In this document: piece after piece, positions 21,640-32,799 of the stretch | Layout: every line of letters starts with the position of its first letter | Numbering within the stretch: the first letter of the stretch is position 1 | Origin: Sycon ciliatum | Lineage: Eukaryota > Porifera > Calcarea > Leucosolenida > Sycettidae | Direction: 5' to 3' | DNA length: 64,000 bases | Assembly (NCBI RefSeq): GCF_964019385.1 | Contig: NC_088650.1 | Coordinates: 26,561,266-26,625,265 of the forward strand | Made by a program: the position numbers and the translations under genes | Notes under the pieces: model-generated | Seen by the model: the letters and a program-made list of their open reading frames with translations, nothing else | What the model was told of the DNA's origin: nothing | Database searches by the model: none

Positions 21640-23550
21640 CATCACCAGGATACCCACTTACTAGTACATTGATATGACACTCCGTTTCCAGCGCGACAAA
21701 CACCTCGCGAACTCCATGAAATACAGCCATGTACATTTTTGTATTTCGAAGTAAGATCAGGAGATCGAGCATGCATGGCTGACGCAGCACAGAACCAATG
21801 AAGCGATGACGAAGCGCTGGGCGTAGGGATCACATCCACAAACAGCAACATGACTCTGTACTAACGGTTAAAACTCCGAGTGAGCATGAGGTGGGTATTA
21901 TCTGCGTGGTCTACATGATTGATTGTACATCGCGCCTATAGCCTAGACAGTACTAGTAAGTAGTAGTGAAGCTGAGCGCACCCTTCATTTTTAGTTGGAA
22001 TAAACGCACGCTTCAACCAGTACTGGCAGTAGCAATGAACGCGCACTCCAAGGAAGAAGGAGAAGACGTAGACTCTCCTTTGTAAGAGACATACCGGTAG
22101 ATCCCCAGATCGCCATGGCAGGCTGGGTACTGGTACATGCACCACGAACCATACGTGATGTACTCTCCGTTACGCCAATGCGCCAGCCTATCATCCTGTG
22201 TTTGCTAATTCTGCTATTGCTCGTCTTCGAAGCCAACGCAGCGACTCAAGCTCAAAGCAAGGGCTCGCAATCCTCAGACTCTGGTACTTTGTCAATGTCT
22301 ACTGATTGTATGCGAGCGTTCTTCCAACAGGCTGGAGTACGCAGTTCACATGTCACTCAGTACGTTTCTGCTTTCCGACAAAATGGCGTTGGACCAGAGG
22401 TTCTGTTCAGCTTGAGTTTTGTGGACTTGGTCAACCTTCTACGAGACACGTTCAACATATCTTACGCAGGGGACGCTTTTCGCATCCATACGTGCACTAA
22501 TGGTCGAGGTGGGTGTGTTGCCCAGCCCTTTTGCCATAACGAGGGTACATGCGTCTACAGTGACGTCACTAGACAACACCATTGCAAGTGCAAGCACAAG
22601 TATACCGGACCAAGATGTTCGAAGAAAGTCGAGAATCCCGTGGAGGAGCTGAGACGGAAGGTAAAACAAATGTCTGTTGTGCTAGCCAATGTTGGCGTGT
22701 CGTACACCCGCTGGGGAAGGAATTCCTGTAATTCCTCTTCAGGCGCAGAACTTGTTTATACTGGACAAATGGCTGGATCGTTTTACCAACACACTGGAGG
22801 TGGATCCAATTACATCTGTTTACCACTGAATCCACAGTATGACAAATACAGGAGTGGGGTTCAAGCTCAGAGTTATCTTTATGGTACCGAGTTGGAAACC
22901 AGTGGTTTCTTTTCACCGTTTGGCAGTCTTCAAGAGCAGAACCCTACCTGTGCTGTATGTCACGTGACGGGAAGATCATCCCAGATCATGATTCCGGGTC
23001 ACATGACCTGTCCGCCATCATGGAGTCGGGAATACCATGGTTACCTGATGAGCGCGAGCAACAATCACAAGGGTCGTACAGAGTTTATCTGTGTTGATGG
23101 CAATCCTGAGGTGTTGCGTGGCGAGAATGCCAACACGAATGGAGCTCTCCTGTACTTTGTGGAAGTCAAGTGCGGCGTTGGATTGGACTGTCCACCGTTC
23201 GACAATAATAAGGAATTAACATGTGTGGTTTGTTCGCGATAAGTGCAGAGACAACTTGTATTCCAGTCGCATCACAATCAGGTGACATTGCCTTCTTATT
23301 CATGTACATGTACATGTATACATGTAAGCACTTCTTTTTGAAGTACATTGTACAGTACATGACTGGGCAGGGAGAACAAAATCCTATGCAAAATAGCAGA
23401 CCAAAGGCAGTCGTTACATCAGCATTATTGTTATTATTATCATCATCATTCCGTCATTCTATGCTCTACATTTAGCTTTGGCCCGTCTGGGCCTCTGGGG
23501 CGGGGGAACGGGGAGCTGGGATTAAGAAAATAAGACTGTACGAGTAGGCC
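21640..23550 (+). repeat. Segmental duplication, copy 1 (partner 56530-59085)
   Basis: Homology to 56.5-59.1 kb begins in a family C fragment (about 21640-21715). It runs through the promoter region, the whole gene at 22178-23242 and its 3' flank, and ends near 23550 (TGTACGAGTA). The partner has two extra MITEs that this copy lacks. Confidence 0.85.
22178..23242 (+). CDS. Secreted SAM-like/EGF/short-chain-collagen-domain protein (intact)
   Basis: An intronless 354-residue frame. I chose the Met at 22178, because it opens a classic signal peptide (RQPIILCLLILLLLVFEANA). An in-frame Met at 22115 would add 21 residues before it. After the leader comes a helical segment (about residues 40-100: HVTQYVSAFRQNGVGPEVLF, FVDLVNLL) resembling a SAM domain. 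Next is one EGF module (six Cys, ending CKCKHKYTGPRC), a charged linker, and a ~190-residue C-terminal domain starting YTRWGRNSC with MAGS, GGGSNYICLP, CAVCHVTGR, MIPGHMTCP and EVKCG. That pattern matches the non-collagenous domain of sponge short-chain collagen/spongin-like proteins. No Gly-X-Y repeat is present. Likely extracellular matrix or secreted; the ligand is unknown. Two broken paralogues flank it. Confidence 0.85.
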   Translation: MRQPIILCLLILLLLVFEANAATQAQSKGSQSSDSGTLSMSTDCMRAFFQQAGVRSSHVTQYVSAFRQNGVGPEVLFSLSFVDLVNLLRDTFNISYAGDAFRIHTCTNGRGGCVAQPFCHNEGTCVYSDVTRQHHCKCKHKYTGPRCSKKVENPVEELRRKVKQMSVVLANVGVSYTRWGRNSCNSSSGAELVYTGQMAGSFYQHTGGGSNYICLPLNPQYDKYRSGVQAQSYLYGTELETSGFFSPFGSLQEQNPTCAVCHVTGRSSQIMIPGHMTCPPSWSREYHGYLMSASNNHKGRTEFICVDGNPEVLRGENANTNGALLYFVEVKCGVGLDCPPFDNNKELTCVVCSR

Positions 23551-23774
23551 AGTGTGTTGCATTCTGTCTGTCTGTTCCGTTGCGCAAGGTGTCAGCCGAG
23601 GCTGTTCGTGTGTTCGTCCGCTATTGCATGCACGAAGTAAGTAGTTCTGGGAGTGGGAAGCATTACCTCCATGCACTGGCACCTTCCCATGCGTAGTCTG
23701 CAGACCTAGAGTTGCATGCACTTCGTGTTTGATAAGATGTTCTTTCGCAATGTGGAAAAGAGTTTTATCTTCTT

Positions 23775-24178
23775 GCAGTTTTTTTACTGCAGAGGTTTTG
23801 TTGTTTTCTGCTGCTCGAGAGGGTCAATGCGTTCTACATGTGGAATGTACATGCACGAGGGTATGTGTGTGTGTGTGTGTGCGCGCGCGCGTTTGTGCGC
23901 GCACGCGTGTGTATGTGTCTGCGTGTGTTTGTGTGTGCGTGTGTGAAGCCTGATCGAGTGGGTTGACCTGCTGAGGGCAGTTTTTTTACTGCAGAGGTTT
24001 TGTTGTTTTCTGCTGCTCGAGAGGGTCAATGCGTTCTACATGTGGAATGTACATGCACGAGGGTATGTGTGTGTGTGTGTGTGCGCGCGCGCGTTTGTGC
24101 GCGCACGCGTGTGTATGTGTCTGCGTGTGTTTGTGTGTGCGTGTGTGAAGCCTGATCGAGTGGGTTGACCTGCTGAGG
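23775..24178 (+). repeat. 202-bp tandem duplication with TG/CG microsatellite
   Basis: 23775-23976 is repeated at 23977-24178 almost identically, including an internal (TG)n(CG)n tract. Confidence 0.85.
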
Positions 24179-24429
24179 GCTGTAGACATTCAATGAATGG
24201 AAGAATCTTGTTTTTACATGACTGTGTCCACCTCTGCTTGTACAAATTGTCGACGCAGGATGATGCTGGGGTAGGCATCGCCCATTGAGAGCTGAATTCT
24301 GTCTGCTTGACGTGGAATTTCTTGGAGTTTTCCACTGTATTCTACTCAAGTATCAAGTTTTCTTTTCATGGTATCTCTTTTTTCAGATCCATAGACTTTA
24401 TCTTGCCCGTAAAAGAAGCACTTACTAGG

Positions 24430-24860
24430 CTTTCCCCAAATCGGCCCGCCGAAAAATTCGCCGAAAACGAGACTTATCCAAAAATCGCTAAGCTTTTCGC
24501 CGATTTTGGAGGGTTCCTTCAAATTCCTTTTCAGAATCGCCGAAAATCTACCAAATGTTGTTGCAAAGTGCGTTTACGAACGAATGATGTTGCTGCAAGC
24601 ATGACCGCTCGAGCTTTCTACTTCAGTACTTGTAGTACTAGTGTGTTGGGGTTGTGTGACTCGTGTCCTTTGACCTCCTCTCAAACAAACATTAGCCATT
24701 AGGAAGATCGTTACTACTACTGTACTAGTAAAATCCCCAAATTGGCCGGCGAAAATTCACCGAAAACGAGACTTTTAGAAAAATCGCAAAGCTTTTCGCC
24801 GATTTTGGAGGGTTCCTTTGAGAATCGCCGAAAATCTACCAAATCTTCCAATATTTCACC
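24430..24860. repeat. Direct repeat, ~120 bp, two copies
   Basis: CCGAAAACGAGACTT, AAGCTTTTCGCCGATTTTGG and CGCCGAAAATCTACCAAAT recur at about 24430-24560 and 24733-24855. Confidence 0.65.
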
Positions 24861-24869
24861 AATTTTGAA

Positions 24870-25710
24870 GCCAATATGCCAACAATTCCTTTAGCCGATT
24901 TTCCAATACATGTATATGTATATTCCAATTTTGCAGCCGATTTTCGAACAATCAGCTGTTTTGCAGCCGAATCTGATGTATTTTTGAGCTGAGCGAAAAG
25001 CCAACTGGTATACTAGTACCGGTACTGCTGATTTGATGCTTCAGAAAGGCCTGGTATCATGGTTATGCTCTTGGTTTGAGGCAAAAAGGGAGAATGGCTG
25101 CAAATTGTCAAACTTCAAGGAAGGCCCGGAATGCACATACTGACATAGTCAATCTGCCTCTGAAGCTGCCGCAATATCTTTCACCAGTTCCACCTCCTGT
25201 TGGTACTGTAAGACATGATCGCTTCGTCTGTGGTTGCTCTCCATTGCAACTGGATGCAGGGCTATGGAAGAATAGAGGGTGTATAAAATGATAAAATCCT
25301 TCAAATCCTCTCCCTCATTATCCAGGTACTACCGTGGTGAGAGGTGAAAACCATTATTGCTGGTGATCATTGGGATGCTGGAAGCTTATCATGGCAAGTG
25401 GTAGCTGCCTGCAGACAAGCTGTCACTGCTTCCACTCTGTGAAAATGCCTTATCCGAAAAAGCAGACATTAGGCCAGTTCGTGAGAGGAGATCACGGATC
25501 GAGATCCCTCCCACTTGCGGAACGCCTGAAAACAGGTGGTCCGAAGTTATGTTGCCACTCTACAGCCTTTGCTTGTGCTGTCTTCTTCTCATTTTGGTGT
25601 TGTTTAGATAAATGCATGACCACAATACTCCTCTTTTTTTATAGCACTTAACTGCAGGCTTAGCATTACAACCATCCACAACTTTTTTTACAACTAACTG
25701 TACGTGCTTC
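24870..25710. other. No recognisable gene
   Basis: Several open frames of 70-95 codons, none with a family resemblance or splice context I could support. Confidence 0.35.
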
Positions 25711-25790
25711 TCCAGGAGCGACAATGACTTACGCTGCTATCTGGTGTTCACGAGGTGTTTGTCGCGCTGGAAACGGAGCGTCTCTGTAAG

Positions 25791-27594
25791 TGCACTCTAC
25801 CGAAGATGCATTAGTTCTAGCCGCCAACCGTTGGCTGTTGGCCAAACAAGAGCGTAAATACACGGGTATTGTGATGGTTGACATGTCAAAAGCGTTTGAC
25901 CGTGTCCAACATCAACGTCTGATTGACAAACTATTCACCCTGGGAGTCAATGACAGAGTATTGTTATGGGTGGCTAGCTATCTCAGTGTCTGGTCGTTCT
26001 CAGCGTGCCAAGGTGTGTGAGGCTCTCTCTGATGCAGTCCCATGCTTTAGAGGTGTGCCCCAAGGCAGTGTTCTCGGGCCGCTTCTCTTTGTCCTTTACA
26101 CGAGTGACATTTCCGACGTCATACCTTGCATTGTTGTTCATCAGGAGTTCGCGGACGACATCATCCTAGATTATTCTGATTCAGATCTGGACACTGTTTG
26201 CAAGACTTTCACTACGGCTGTGACACGTCTGTCTGACTGGCTCTCCGAAATTGGGCTTCTGCTGAATACCAGCAAAACCCAAGTCATGGTAATTCAACCT
26301 CGGGGACTCACTGGCAACATACCAGTCGTGAAATGTAAGGATCAAGCCTTAACTGTTACTTCCACTGTCAAATACCTTGGCGTAACCATTGATGACCAGC
26401 TATCCTGGCAGCCACATGTCTCCAGTGTTGTGCAGAAGGCGTCAGTCGCCACCAGCCAGCTATGGCGCCATGGGCGATCTCTGCTTTAAAAGCCCGCAGA
26501 CTTTGGTACATTGGCATTGTGCAAGCACGACTAACGTACGCATCCAATGCATTCTTCCCGTCGCTGACACAGCAGCTGCAGAGTCGTTTAATCAAATCCA
26601 GCAAATCCGGAATTCGTGCGATTTTCCGACTCTCCAGCCGTGCATCCACAGCCCCCCCCCCCCCCCTCCTCGTGCGCTTATCTATTCGATCCCTAACTCA
26701 CATTTTTCACTACAACTACAAGGTTTTGTTTTTTTTGTTTTCCGTTGCCTACATGATCTTGCAAGTCCTCTTTTCTGCACCTACTTACAGTTGATGGCAA
26801 ATACAGGCCAAGCATCCCGGGATGATCGCCGAATTACTCGAGGACAGGAACAGAGGCTACTGCAAGTGCCTTTCCTTCCTGGTCCTTCCGGTCGTCAGTC
26901 ACTGACATTTGTGGGAAGCACTCTTTGGAATGCCCTTCCCAGCGATATTCGCCTCCACAGTGCGGCTTTTGCCTTTAAACTGGCTCTGAACAGAATTAAT
27001 TGTAATTTGTAACCAGTGTTAATCGCGCTCCTTCCTTGCTCGGCATCCCTACACATTACTGCATGTGTTTCTCTGTGTGTTCTTTACTGCATGCTTACAC
27101 ATACACACGCCCATTTGAATTATATACATACTCTCTCTTTCTCTCTCTCTCTCTCCGAGGGCTCTCTCTCTCTCTCCATCATTGTCTGGCTCTCAGGTTC
27201 TCACTCTTCTCACACAGTCTTTCTTCTCTCCCTTTCCCCCATGGTGCGTGATGTGCGCCTTGATCCCGAGACCATTGGTCGGGGGAGCGCACTTCACCTC
27301 ACCGGCACAGCTCAATAGCACCTACACGCCCTTTGTAGTCCCCTATGTTCTCTTGATGTTGTTGTTGATGTTGTTGTTGTTGTTTTTCTCTTCCATTCTA
27401 TGTAGGCATGTGTACTTTCATAAAATAAAATAAAACTTTGTGCTTTGGAATTATCATGTTATGATTCTTTTTAATATTTCCTTCTCTCATAGTATTATGT
27501 TCGTTCTTAGCAGGATTTTCCTCTGGTGAGAAGGCAGAATTGCCTGTGCTCTAAATGAATTCAAATAAAAGAAAGAAAGAAACAAACAAAAAAG
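25791..27594 (+). pseudogene. 5'-truncated, frameshifted CR1/L2-like LINE
   Basis: RT motifs are spread over three frames. The first piece (25790-26020) has VMVDMSKAFDRVQHQ, the second (25923-26489) has GVPQGSVLGPLL and EFADDIIL, and the third (ending 27012) has LLQVPFLPGPSGR and LWNALPSDIR. At least two frameshifts separate them, near 25990 and 26480. A poly-C run at 26651 adds doubt. The 3' UTR ends in A-rich AAAGAAAGAAAC near 27594. The 5' end lies at the fingers/palm of the RT, so the endonuclease is missing. Dead copy. Confidence 0.8.
27126..27178 (+). repeat. CT microsatellite
   Basis: CTCTCT tract interrupted once, within the LINE 3' UTR. Confidence 0.7.
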
Positions 27595-27670
27595 TGTGTA
27601 TCCCTCGTGATGTTTGTGCCTGGAGAGCAAAGTGGTGCTCTTCGGACACAATCTTCCTCAGCCTACTCAA

Positions 27671-27716
27671 GCTCAACTGATGAGGGGTGAATTCCCCGGA
27701 ACACTGCGTATTGAGC
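27671..27716 (+). ncRNA. Hammerhead ribozyme, family C, core-mutated
   Basis: Stem I GCTCAA/TTGAGC, CTGATGA and stem II GGGG/CCCC are intact, but the GAAA box reads GGAA, changing an invariant A. Expected inactive. Confidence 0.6.
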
Positions 27717-27879
27717 AGGGAGTGGTGCTTTCTTGCAGGTTTGCCGAGTCGAAGGTTCGATGGACTTCTCGTGTGCTCTGGATGGCAGTTGTGAGTCAGT
27801 CAAGTGTCAAGTCAAGCCGGCGGAATAGCGCGAGCTCCAGTGTGGGGAGCAAACCCTTTTCAAACAAATCATCGCCGAA

Positions 27880-28520
27880 GTCGCAACCGGCACTATTTCG
27901 TAAGAAATCGTTACCTAATAAAATTGCCTACCGGCATGCAAAGGCGAAGTCACGCCTCTGCCCGTGACAGTACAGCCGCCGGCAATATGCTGCAAAGGGG
28001 CTCCCGACCTTGCGGCGAATGTATGTAAGAGGCCCTGCAGCCCCCTAAAGCACGTGACTGCCCATCGCAGCAGGCGAAACGAAATCCGTTTCCCTCACGG
28101 TGCTCCCCTCACGGCGGAATATACCAAATCTTTGTTTTTGTCTACAGCCAAAGCAGCTAGCGACTTCAGAAATATTGTGGTTTCCTTGCCACCACACCCG
28201 AGGTCGAAAACATTCACATACCCAACTCGTAAAAATGATAATGAAAGACAATGGTACTGAGACAAGGCCTATAGGACAAACGTGACAACTACTGAGAAGG
28301 GGCTGCACCGAGACGCAGCAGCGATGGTGGGGCATTGATGGCTCTGCCGACCTGAGGTCTCGGCATCACGGCCAAAAACACACACCAAAAACAAAAGATA
28401 GAGCTGCACGGGTCAGCAAAATAGAAAGCAAGGGTTAACATCAGCTAGTGTGCAGCGCAGCATCGTAGCAATGGGAGTCGTTGACGGGGCACTAGAATGT
28501 AGATGGGTCGACAGGCATAA
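27880..28520. other. No recognisable gene
   Basis: No family-like frame or repeat noticed. Confidence 0.35.
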
Positions 28521-28524
28521 TGTC

Positions 28525-29985
28525 CGTGGAGTTATTCGTTGACGTTGCATTTAAACCTTTGAAGATTTTTGCGAGTTGGGGCGGAGTCTAGAAAAGCTGG
28601 CGGCAGGGAATTCCACAGTTGGATTGCACAATACGGGAAACTACGGAGAATGGCGTCTGGTGCTTGACGCGGTAGGGGAGTTCTTAGCCGATAACTGTGG
28701 CCGATGGCCGAGCGGAGATCGTTCCGAGTGCGAGTGGCGCCACGGGAGGCTAGCTGCGCCCTTTGCAGCGTGACGGTGATAGCCTGGGATTTCGACGACT
28801 CAAACGCTACACGCAATTTCTTGCCCCAGTCTGACAGACGATTGACGGTGTCCTGAAGCAAGGCAGCAGCAGTGGGGAGATCGTTACGGAGAAGAGTGTA
28901 CGATGTCGTATCGTCAGCATAGGCTTCCAGCTGCGTGTTCTTAGCAAGGCATGTTGATACGTGGAACGAGGAACGAGGAACATGGCTGGCCCCAGAATGC
29001 TGCCTTGTGGGACTCCCGCCTTGATGGGGTATGGACGGGAGGTTGCACCACCGACAACACACTGTATTCTTCGGTTAAACAGGTACGATGTCAGCCATGC
29101 AAGGAGGATTCCTTGGATGCTACTTTGCTGTAGTTTGAAGGGGACACCTGCGTGAGAGACCTTTACGAAGGCTCCAGCAATGTCAACTGCAAGTACAGTC
29201 GAAAGAATACATTCCACATGTTTTATAGGCCCCCTCACCGATCATCAGCAGAAAAACACGACTTTTTTTGTGTCCTTCCAGTCCACCATCGCCAATGCAC
29301 TGTCAACCTCAGGCACGACAGTGATTCTCGGTGATTTCAATGTCAACCACCGACAATGGAACGCAACAGATGTTGATACGGCAGAGGGCAAACAGCTAGC
29401 AGGATTGTTAGACGACCTTGCACTACAGCAAATTGTCCGAAACACCGCAACGCGATACTCAGCTACGGGTAGCCAGTCATCACTTCTCGACCTGGGTATC
29501 ACAGACGCAGAGCATCGTATCTCCGACCTTGAAGTCCTAGATCCGCTATCAGACCACTGTCCCATCATCTTTAAATATCTCTCAGGAAAGCGCACCCCAA
29601 AGCACCCGCCGCCCCGCTTTGTACCAGACTACGCGAACACTGACTTTCAATCTCTACGACAGAAACTTTCATCTCTTCCACTCCGGGAGTGTATGCTCGG
29701 TGCTTCCGAACATCGAGAGTGCGTGGTGGGCATGGGTGTCATGCATCACACAAGCCATTGCCAGCTGTTTAGCGTACAGACGAGTTTCATCTCGAAGACA
29801 GCAAACCAAGCATTGGTTCACCCCACATCTGCATTACCTTCATCGCCAGAAGCAGCGCCTTTTCCGTGCCGCCAAGCGCCACCAAACAGTAGCATACTGG
29901 TTAACCTTCAAGGCCCAGAGGAATGCATCAGAACCAGTTAAGAAATGCCAAGACCCTGTACTTCAAGCGCCTCAGTGAGACACTC
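28525..29985 (-). pseudogene. Jockey/CR1-like LINE with 5' inversion
   Basis: The minus strand 29195-28532 carries the RT part: AVDIAGAFVKVSH, GVPQGSILGP, then after a frameshift EAYADDTTSY (28.9 kb), LSDWGKKL and QLWNSLPPAFLD, with an internal deletion before the tail. The plus strand 29200-29980 carries the endonuclease part in opposite orientation: FYRPP, then after a frameshift VILGDFNVNHRQWN and LSDHCPI, followed by the post-endonuclease linker (HWFTPHLHYLHRQKQRL). The inverted 5' half placed upstream of the 3' half is the signature of twin priming (known for LINEs). Multiple lesions; non-functional. Confidence 0.75.
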
Positions 29986-30399
29986 ACTTTGCGCACTTTC
30001 TCTCGCATCCTTAACTATGTTACTAGTACATACACAAATAGGAGATCCCCAGATAGGCGTTAGCCTTTGGGTAATCCTGAAACGAGAGAGCTTGGAAGCT
30101 CAGGGCCCTACGCTATGCTTTTTTGCTTGCTCATCATGCATGTAACGTGTCAAAGCTGTGTTGACCCTGGCTAGCGTTCTGGAGTCGACGGGATATCTGT
30201 CCTGACGTTTCCTGTGACCGGTAGGCATATGCGGATACTTCCGGCAGAAAAATTGGCAGAATTCGATACTTTTTCTGGTAAGTTTCATGCATGTTTGGTA
30301 TGTGGGTAAAGAAATGGAGCAGAATTCGAGGAATTGCCCGCCATAAGGTTTGTATGGTTCTGCCAATTTCACTGCTTTTCGAGCAGAATCTGCCACCTT

Positions 30400-30765
30400 T
30401 TCGAGCATTATCCGCACACCCCTAGTGACCGGCGCTGACTCTGCAGATCACGGGCGTTCGGGAGTCGACGGGATGTCTGTCCTGCCGTTTCCTGTGACCG
30501 GCGCTGACTCTGCCGATCACGGACGTTCTGGAGTCGACGGGATCTCTCTTCCGACGTTTCCTGTGACCGGCGCTGACTCGCCCGTTCAGGATTATTTTGG
30601 AGATGACGGGATCTCTCTTCCAAAGTATGTTTTTGCTGACGCATCCTGTCTTTTATTCGGCAAATAACGTCCATTCTAATAGCATTTCCTCGTCTCCCTA
30701 CTTCGTATTTCTTTCCAGAAAATCTCCCTATACAGCAGGGAGTCGTTTACATAATACGAATCCCT
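30400..30765 (-). repeat. 69-bp tandem repeats encoding Arg/Gln-rich 23-mers
   Basis: GTGACCGGCGCTGACTC recurs at 30425, 30494 and 30563 (exact 69-bp spacing). In the minus frame this reads as 23-residue repeats of the type RRSQETSEERSRRLQNVRDR. Such basic repeats occur near the N-terminus of Helitron-like and other transposon proteins (from memory), but no helicase or Rep domain is here. Remnant. Confidence 0.45.
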
Positions 30766-30954
30766 GCTATACATCTACATACGTTATAATTATTATGCTA
30801 TCGGCCTACATGCGATTCCCGGGCTGGTCGACAGGCGGCCCAGCCAGCCTGCCAGTGGGATCTCGGCCTCGCACACAAATCCACACAAAAATGCTACTGC
30901 ACTATCGGCCTGAATGCATCCCCCCGATACACTTCGCATATATACTCATTCTCT

Positions 30955-31215
30955 TGATGGTATGGGACAGGTACGGGATAGCGCCGGGCATGCTGATGGC
31001 ACAAACAAACAAAATTATTAATATTGTGGCCAGCTGTCTTTGCTGGTACGGTACGGTATGGGACAGATACGGGATAGCGCCAGGCGTGACACAAACAAAC
31101 AAACAAACAAACAAACAAACACCAAATTAAAGCTGTGTGGACCCTGGCTAGCGCCAGACGTTACTGAAGTAACGTCTTCTGCATAGCTACGGGAATAAAG
31201 ATTATATTATTATTA
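30955..31215 (+). repeat. Tandem GGTACGG...GATAGCGCC repeat and hairpin tail
   Basis: ATGGGACAGRTACGGGATAG occurs at about 30961 and 31062, each followed by ACAAACAAAC. Then comes the GACGTTAC hairpin repeat also found at 21.0-21.2 kb, ending in (ATT)n near 31205-31222. Confidence 0.65.
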
Positions 31216-31476
31216 TTATTATTAGAATATTCACGATGAGCAAGATGCCCACCTTTGGTGGAAGAAAGCCAAGACACTGGCCAACATCTCCTGTAAGAAA
31301 GATAAAGTTCCTGACCTAACGTGTGAGGGCTACACGGCGCAGAGCGAACCAGAGAAAGCAGAAATGCTCGCGAAGGTATTTGAGCGCCAATGCACTCCTG
31401 CTCATGGTACAGGTCCAATACGAGCACCAGCCGACGGCTGTCCGAATGAATTATTCTGGGAACAGTAATCCCCATA

Positions 31477-32034
31477 CGAACTTAGAAGTTGCGACTTCGG
31501 CGGTAATGTCAAGTTCGGCAAGAAGCGTGTGCTCCTCGTTGGAGCAACCAACTTCATGACATTACCGCCGAAGTCGCAACTTCTAAGTTCGTATTGTTGT
31601 CCCTCACGCGGACGTGCAACTAGTTGTTGGAGGTGACAGCGTTGTGAATAGCTATACTGGCTCTCAACGTCTGTTTAGCACAACTCCATGAGCGACTCTG
31701 ACTCACGCTGCTACCTGGGGCTTCACGAGGTGTTTGTCGCGCTGGAAACAAAGCGTCTCTGTAAGTTTGTATCCCTGGTGATGGTTTGGCCTGGAGAGCA
31801 GTATATAAGTGGTGCTTTTCAGGCACAATCTTCCTCAGCCTACTCAAGCTCAACTGATGAGGGGTGAATTCCCCGAAACACTGTGTATTGAGCAGGGAGT
31901 GGTGCTTTCTTTCAGGTTTGCCGAGCGGAAGGTGCGACGTGCTCCTGGTGTGCTCCGGATGGCAGTCGTGAGTCAGTCAAGTGTCAAGTTCGGCAAGAAG
32001 CGTGTGCTCCTCGTTGGAGCAACCAACTTCATGA
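31477..32034 (+). mobile_element. Family C ribozyme retroelement, complete insertion
   Basis: Bounded by a 13-bp direct repeat AGTAATCCCCATA (31464-31476 and 32035-32047). The segment GTCAAGTTCGGCAAGAAG...AACTTCATGA is present at both ends (31508 and 31983), giving a ~475-bp period and ~50 bp of overlap. An intact hammerhead lies inside. The left end also forms a ~38-bp-arm foldback (31474-31511 with 31557-31594). No ORF. Confidence 0.85.
31848..31893 (+). ncRNA. Hammerhead ribozyme, family C
   Basis: Stem I GCTCAA/TTGAGC (6 bp), core CTGATGA, stem II GGGG-TGAATT-CCCC, GAAA, stem III ACA-CTG-TGT, then A17. Every conserved core base is present. Predicted cleavage is after GTA at 31887. Confidence 0.88.
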
Positions 32035-32205
32035 AGTAATCCCCATATTTAAAAATAAAGGTAACCCGTGTGATCCCTCCAACTACCGCCCTATAACCCT
32101 ACTCCCAGCTATTGCGAAAGCACTAGACAAGATTGTCGCCACGAAATTCGGTCACTATCTCGAGGTCAACCACATCATTGTCCCGGAACAACAATAATAA
32201 TAATA

Positions 32206-32756
32206 TTGACTGATTTTGAGGGAAAGAGACAAACGGGAAAAGTCTGAAGAAAAAATTGACTGTCACCACCAGGACTCGAACCAGGGACCCTCGCTTGTAG
32301 CCAGCGATGCTCTAACCGCTGAGCTATGGTGTAGTCGTCATCCAAGCAGAGACCGTTCAACGTTTTCTTCAGACTTCGTAACTCACACTTCCTGTGAATC
32401 CACACAGGCGGGTGGGACGCAGCCCTCACTGTAACCCACACACTTCACGTACAAACTAGCACGCGGGGAGCCCCAAGTCATAAAATATTGACTGATTTTG
32501 AGGGAAAGAGACAAACGGGAAAAGTCTGAAGAAAAAATTGACTGTCACCACCAGGACTCGAACCAGGGACCCTCGCTTGTAGCCAGCGATGCTCTAACCG
32601 CTGAGCTATGGTGTAGTCGTCATCCAAGCAGAGACCGTTCAATGTTTTCTTCAGACTTCGTAACTCACACTTCCTGTGAATCCACACAGGCGGGTGGGAC
32701 GCAGCCCTCACTGTAACCCACACACTTCACGTACAAACTAGCACGCGGGGAGCCCC
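32206..32756 (-). repeat. tRNA-like family 1, two tandem units (283 bp)
   Basis: tRNA-like cores at 32262-32333 and 32545-32616, minus strand. These copies carry AACCGCTGAG in the D-arm where other copies have AACCACTGAG. Confidence 0.85.
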
Positions 32757-32757
32757 A

Positions 32758-32799
<42 letters not shown>
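32757..32799. repeat. (AAT)n microsatellite
   Basis: About 14 units separating the tRNA-like array from the 5' side of the Dong-like LINE. Confidence 0.9.

Larger units (their letters stand above)
25715..27870 (+). mobile_element. Family C element split by a LINE insertion
   Basis: Family C sequence (GTGTTTGTCGCGCTGGAAAC, GTCTCTGTAAG) runs to about 25790 and resumes at about 27595 (GTATCCCTCGTGATG) to 27870. The LINE between interrupts one continuous family C copy. AAGTG abuts both junctions, a possible short target duplication. Confidence 0.7.
31217..32190 (+). pseudogene. Jockey-like RT fragment interrupted by a family C insertion
   Basis: 31217-31463 translates to the linker before the RT (HLWWKKAKTLANISC, KAEMLAKVFERQC). 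32048-32190 continues with RT motif 1-2 (VIPIFKNKG, SNYRPITLLPAIAKALDKIV). Between them a ribozyme element has inserted with a 13-bp target duplication. The fragment ends at an AAT repeat at 32191. Confidence 0.75.

Noticed and set aside
23046..23060. CTGATGAG in the secreted genes (also at the mirrored sites in the other copies)
   Set aside because: It lies in conserved coding sequence (YLMSA) and no stem II or GAAA follows, so it is not a hammerhead.
25370..25651. 93-codon open frame with Cys-rich centre
   Set aside because: No family resemblance, no signal peptide, and composition like the surrounding non-coding DNA.
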